From assembly GCA_030637665.1 (NCBI GenBank), contig DAOWGA010000188.1, forward strand, positions 1 to 8,812: 8,812 bases of DNA, written 5' to 3'. The translations under genes and the position numbers were made by a program. Within the stretch, counting starts at the first letter, position 1; every line of letters starts with the position of its first letter. This stretch comes from Lysobacterales bacterium. Its GTDB lineage: Bacteria > Pseudomonadota > Gammaproteobacteria > Xanthomonadales > SZUA-36. The notes beneath the pieces are model-generated. The model had not been told where the DNA came from. It made no database searches and saw nothing but the letters and a program-made list of their open reading frames with translations. Shown piece by piece: positions 6,894 to 8,812 of the stretch.

Positions 6894-7853
6894 TTGAATA
6901 ACAAACTGGTTTCAGGTCTGACCATCATCAGGAACGGTGTCCGCCTCAACTATCCCTTCATGGAAGCCATTCGTTCGGCGTTACCCCTTTGCGACGAATA
7001 CATCATTGTCGCCGGTGACAGTGATGACGAAACCCTTGATCACCTGGCCAGCCTGGACGACCCGCGAATCCGCATCATTCATACCCGTTGGTCACCCGAT
7101 ATTACGCCTCAGAAATGCCTGTTGGCTCAACAAACCAATATCGGCCTGGGTTTATGCAGCGGCCGTTGGTGCCTTTACCTGCAGGCCAACGAAGTACTGC
7201 ACGAAGACAGCCTGCCGCAATTGCACAGCCTGATGGAGCGGCACGCAGATAACCAGGCCGTGGAAGCCATGCTACTCGAACGACTGACACTGTGGTCGGA
7301 CTATGGCCACTATATTCCGGTCTACCCGCGGCGGTTCAAATACACGGCACGCATCATTCGCCCGAATATCGGCACCTATTCCATCCGCGACGGGATGAGC
7401 TTCGCCATATTTGACGGATTCTCCACCAAGGGGCGCTATCCACAGTCGATTGACAGCGGGATCGATCTTTACCGTTATGGTTATGTTCATTCGGTCACCC
7501 AACAGGCCGCGAAGTTTGAAAGCGCCGTACACAAGACAGAAGCTTCCGAAAAAGCCGGGATGGACTATTACCACCAAAACTATCCGCGGCAATTCATAGC
7601 CCGGTATGACGGACCGCACCCGCAAGTGATGACGGACAGGATTGCCGCCTATCCCGCTGAAGACGTGCTGGATCTGGCCCGCTGCCGCACCCGGCTGACG
7701 CTGGGTGAGCGCAAGCGCCTGTTGGAGAGTTACCTGTATGGCCAGACCGGATTGCCGCAGCTGAGCCGAAACCGCTTTAAATTGCTGGGCTCACTGCAAG
7801 CCAAACCCCGCCCTGCCCTGGGAATATTGCAGGGAACCAGAGCGCTGGTGTAA
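6894..7853 (+). CDS. GT2-like (GT-A fold) glycosyltransferase
   Basis: About 319 residues. An N-terminal GT-A nucleotide-sugar-binding fold is visible: KLVSGLTIIRNG (first strand), AIRSALPLCDEYIIVAGDSDDET (D42-D45), a DDPRIRIIH strand, and SGRWCLYLQANEVLHED at the place of the usual Q-A-D-E DxD element. A C-terminal region follows with RYGYVHSVTQQAAKF, a conserved histidine and a basic tail. It probably adds a sugar to a surface glycan; donor and acceptor are unknown. The start is uncertain. I chose TTG at 6894 because gggagcagga (6881-6890) is a good Shine-Dalgarno and the protein then begins MNNKLVSGLTIIRNG, as is normal for the family. GTG at 6879 would add five residues without a clear ribosome binding site. 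It lies about 57 bases after the GT11 gene, likely in the same transcript. Confidence 0.85.
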   Translation: MNNKLVSGLTIIRNGVRLNYPFMEAIRSALPLCDEYIIVAGDSDDETLDHLASLDDPRIRIIHTRWSPDITPQKCLLAQQTNIGLGLCSGRWCLYLQANEVLHEDSLPQLHSLMERHADNQAVEAMLLERLTLWSDYGHYIPVYPRRFKYTARIIRPNIGTYSIRDGMSFAIFDGFSTKGRYPQSIDSGIDLYRYGYVHSVTQQAAKFESAVHKTEASEKAGMDYYHQNYPRQFIARYDGPHPQVMTDRIAAYPAEDVLDLARCRTRLTLGERKRLLESYLYGQTGLPQLSRNRFKLLGSLQAKPRPALGILQGTRALV

Positions 7854-7869
7854 CTGTCGCGCGCCATCA

Positions 7870-7892
7870 ACCGGCACACTGGTACTATTTTT
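7870..7892 (+). terminator. Weak candidate terminator after the GT2 gene
   Basis: A short 5-bp stem (accgg at 7870-7874, cctgt-side actggt at 7879-7883, including one G-U pair) with a four-base loop is followed by a T-rich stretch ctattttt ending at 7892. It lies between the convergent GT2 and DUF3313 genes. The stem is short, so termination may be inefficient. Confidence 0.3.
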
Positions 7893-7894
7893 AC

Positions 7895-8578
7895 TCAGCT
7901 ATCGCCGTTGTTTGCACCACGGGCTTCATCCAGTCGTTTAACCAGATCCTTCGCCCACCGTTGCAACATGCGCTGGGCCTCGGCGCGGTTGGTAACGCTG
8001 GAGGTCCACTGCATGTAACCACGGCGGGGCGCTTCCCTCCGGTCGCTTAATATTGCGATCAGGCCTCCGGTAACGGAATCGTATATTTCGAGCTTCAAGG
8101 TCATTTTGCCGACGGATTCCGTGAATTGCGTGGTCCGTCCCGGGGAACTCATGGTATCGGGCGCATGAACGTCCAGGTCGATGATGGCGGGCTTGATGCG
8201 CATCACGTCGTCGCCGGCCTGGTCCGCGATGGTGTATCCACCGTTTTCGCCCAGTTCTTTGGTGAATACATCGTCGAACAACTCAGACAGGGATGTCTTG
8301 ATTTTTTCCATGTCCTTTGCATTGACCTTGAACGAATTGTAGCGGTTCTGGTCACGCTGCCAGTTACGGCGGAAGGCAACGGTGGCTGGATCCAGCACGA
8401 CCTGTGTGTACAGACTCCAGTCGATATTGGGATCTGCGTAAATTCCTCCACGCCGGTTTTTTTCGACCAGTTCCAGGCCTTCGATGGAAACTTCAGGCGA
8501 ATCGTCTTTTGCCATCACTGGCCCAACGGCGCTGATCAAAATAAAAGATAACAGCAAGGCTTTAAAAATCATGTACAT
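7895..8578 (-). CDS. Exported DUF3313 family protein
   Basis: 227 residues. The N-terminus (MYMIFKALLLSFILISAVGPVMA) is a Sec signal peptide with likely cleavage after VMA at residue 23. There is no lipobox cysteine, so the mature protein should be periplasmic rather than a lipoprotein, unlike many DUF3313 members. The mature part has the family pattern: GIYADPNIDWSLYTQVVLDPATVAF (45-69), a helical segment around LSELFDDVFTKEL, DDVMRIKPAIIDLDV (123-137), a strand KMTLKLEIYDSVTGGLIAILSDRRE (158-182), and a C-terminal helix RMLQRWAKDLVKRLDEAR. The function of DUF3313 is unknown to me. The ATG at 8576-8578 is supported by a GGAGA ribosome binding site five bases away on the minus strand; the next ATG two codons in is worse placed. 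It is monocistronic as far as can be seen and convergent with the GT2 gene. Confidence 0.85.
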   Translation of the reverse strand: MYMIFKALLLSFILISAVGPVMAKDDSPEVSIEGLELVEKNRRGGIYADPNIDWSLYTQVVLDPATVAFRRNWQRDQNRYNSFKVNAKDMEKIKTSLSELFDDVFTKELGENGGYTIADQAGDDVMRIKPAIIDLDVHAPDTMSSPGRTTQFTESVGKMTLKLEIYDSVTGGLIAILSDRREAPRRGYMQWTSSVTNRAEAQRMLQRWAKDLVKRLDEARGANNGDS

Positions 8579-8661
8579 AATGGTCTCCGGTGCCGTTTGT
8601 TTGCCAAATCAAAAATAAATTCAACCTCCGCCTCGCCCGTGAGGCAGGGCAGGAAGTTACC

Positions 8662-8769
8662 TTACTTCAGATTGTTGTCCTTCTTGATTTTATCAACCAT
8701 CAGAGCCGCCACGTTTGCCATGGAACCCGTGCCTACATCGAGCAAGAATTTGAATGCTGTCTTACGCAA
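8662..8769 (-). CDS. Possible tiny ORF or gene remnant, unknown
   Basis: A 35-residue minus-strand frame (MRKTAFKFLLDVGTGSMANVAALMVDKIKKDNNLK) ends in TAA at 8662-8664 and would start at TTG 8767-8769, with AGG seven bases upstream. The frame is closed upstream by TGA about 30 bases before that start. The lysine-rich C-terminus looks protein-like, but the non-ATG start and short length make this uncertain. It could be the decayed end of a gene lying beyond the window. Confidence 0.2.
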   Translation of the reverse strand: MRKTAFKFLLDVGTGSMANVAALMVDKIKKDNNLK

Positions 8770-8812
8770 TCTTGTGCCTAATCCTCAGTCAGCGCCAACC
8801 TTCAAAACTGAA

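Noticed and set aside
7836..7849. ACCAG/CTGGT hairpin at the end of the GT2 gene as a terminator
   Set aside because: It lies inside the coding sequence and is not followed by a T tract.
8126..8551. 141-residue plus-strand frame antisense to the DUF3313 gene
   Set aside because: The minus frame has a signal peptide, ribosome binding site and family motifs; the plus frame is its shadow.
8631..8657. GCCTC/GAGGC hairpin on the minus strand as a terminator for the tiny ORF
   Set aside because: The stem is only 5 bp and the T-rich stretch lies about ten bases away, so it is not convincing.
8590..8781. 63-residue plus-strand frame in the last 230 bases
   Set aside because: No ribosome binding site, unusual composition, no recognisable domain; the minus-strand frame there looks slightly more protein-like.

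Overview
The window looks like part of a gammaproteobacterial chromosome, probably a free-living aquatic or marine heterotroph. The strongest clue is a YejM/PbgA/LapC-type inner-membrane protein, a family I know mainly from Gammaproteobacteria. A large TonB-dependent receptor and a DUF3313 protein fit the same picture. GC content is moderately high throughout. No rRNA, tRNA, CRISPR array, integrase or intact insertion sequence was seen.

Layout. Positions 1-2504 (+) hold a TonB-dependent outer-membrane receptor whose 5' end lies before the window. Its reading frame is broken near 1726 by what looks like the loss of one T, and a strong rho-independent terminator follows at 2529-2556. Positions 2597-3730 (-) encode a class V PLP-dependent aminotransferase of the alanine/serine-glyoxylate type, convergent with the receptor. 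From a short divergent intergenic region (3731-3795) a + strand cluster begins: a small one-helix membrane ORF (3796-4050), the YejM-like protein (4028-5887), a GT11-like (fucosyltransferase-type) glycosyltransferase (5898-6836) and a GT2-like glycosyltransferase (about 6894-7853). Convergent with it, 7895-8578 (-) encodes an exported DUF3313 protein. The last 234 bases hold at most a tiny minus-strand ORF.

How the genes may work together. The spacing (overlap of 23 bases, then 10 bases, then about 57 bases) suggests the small ORF, yejM-like gene, GT11 and GT2 are co-transcribed. In enterobacteria YejM senses periplasmic-leaflet LPS and tunes LpxC turnover through LapB and FtsH. Having it directly upstream of two sugar transferases suggests a cell-surface glycan module, possibly for LPS core or O-antigen decoration, but this is inference from position. 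The YejM homolog keeps a textbook alkaline-phosphatase/sulfatase metal motif (SDHGEE), which as far as I recall is degenerate in E. coli YejM. That makes it the most interesting protein here. The TonB receptor, the aminotransferase and the DUF3313 protein show no clear functional tie to the cluster.
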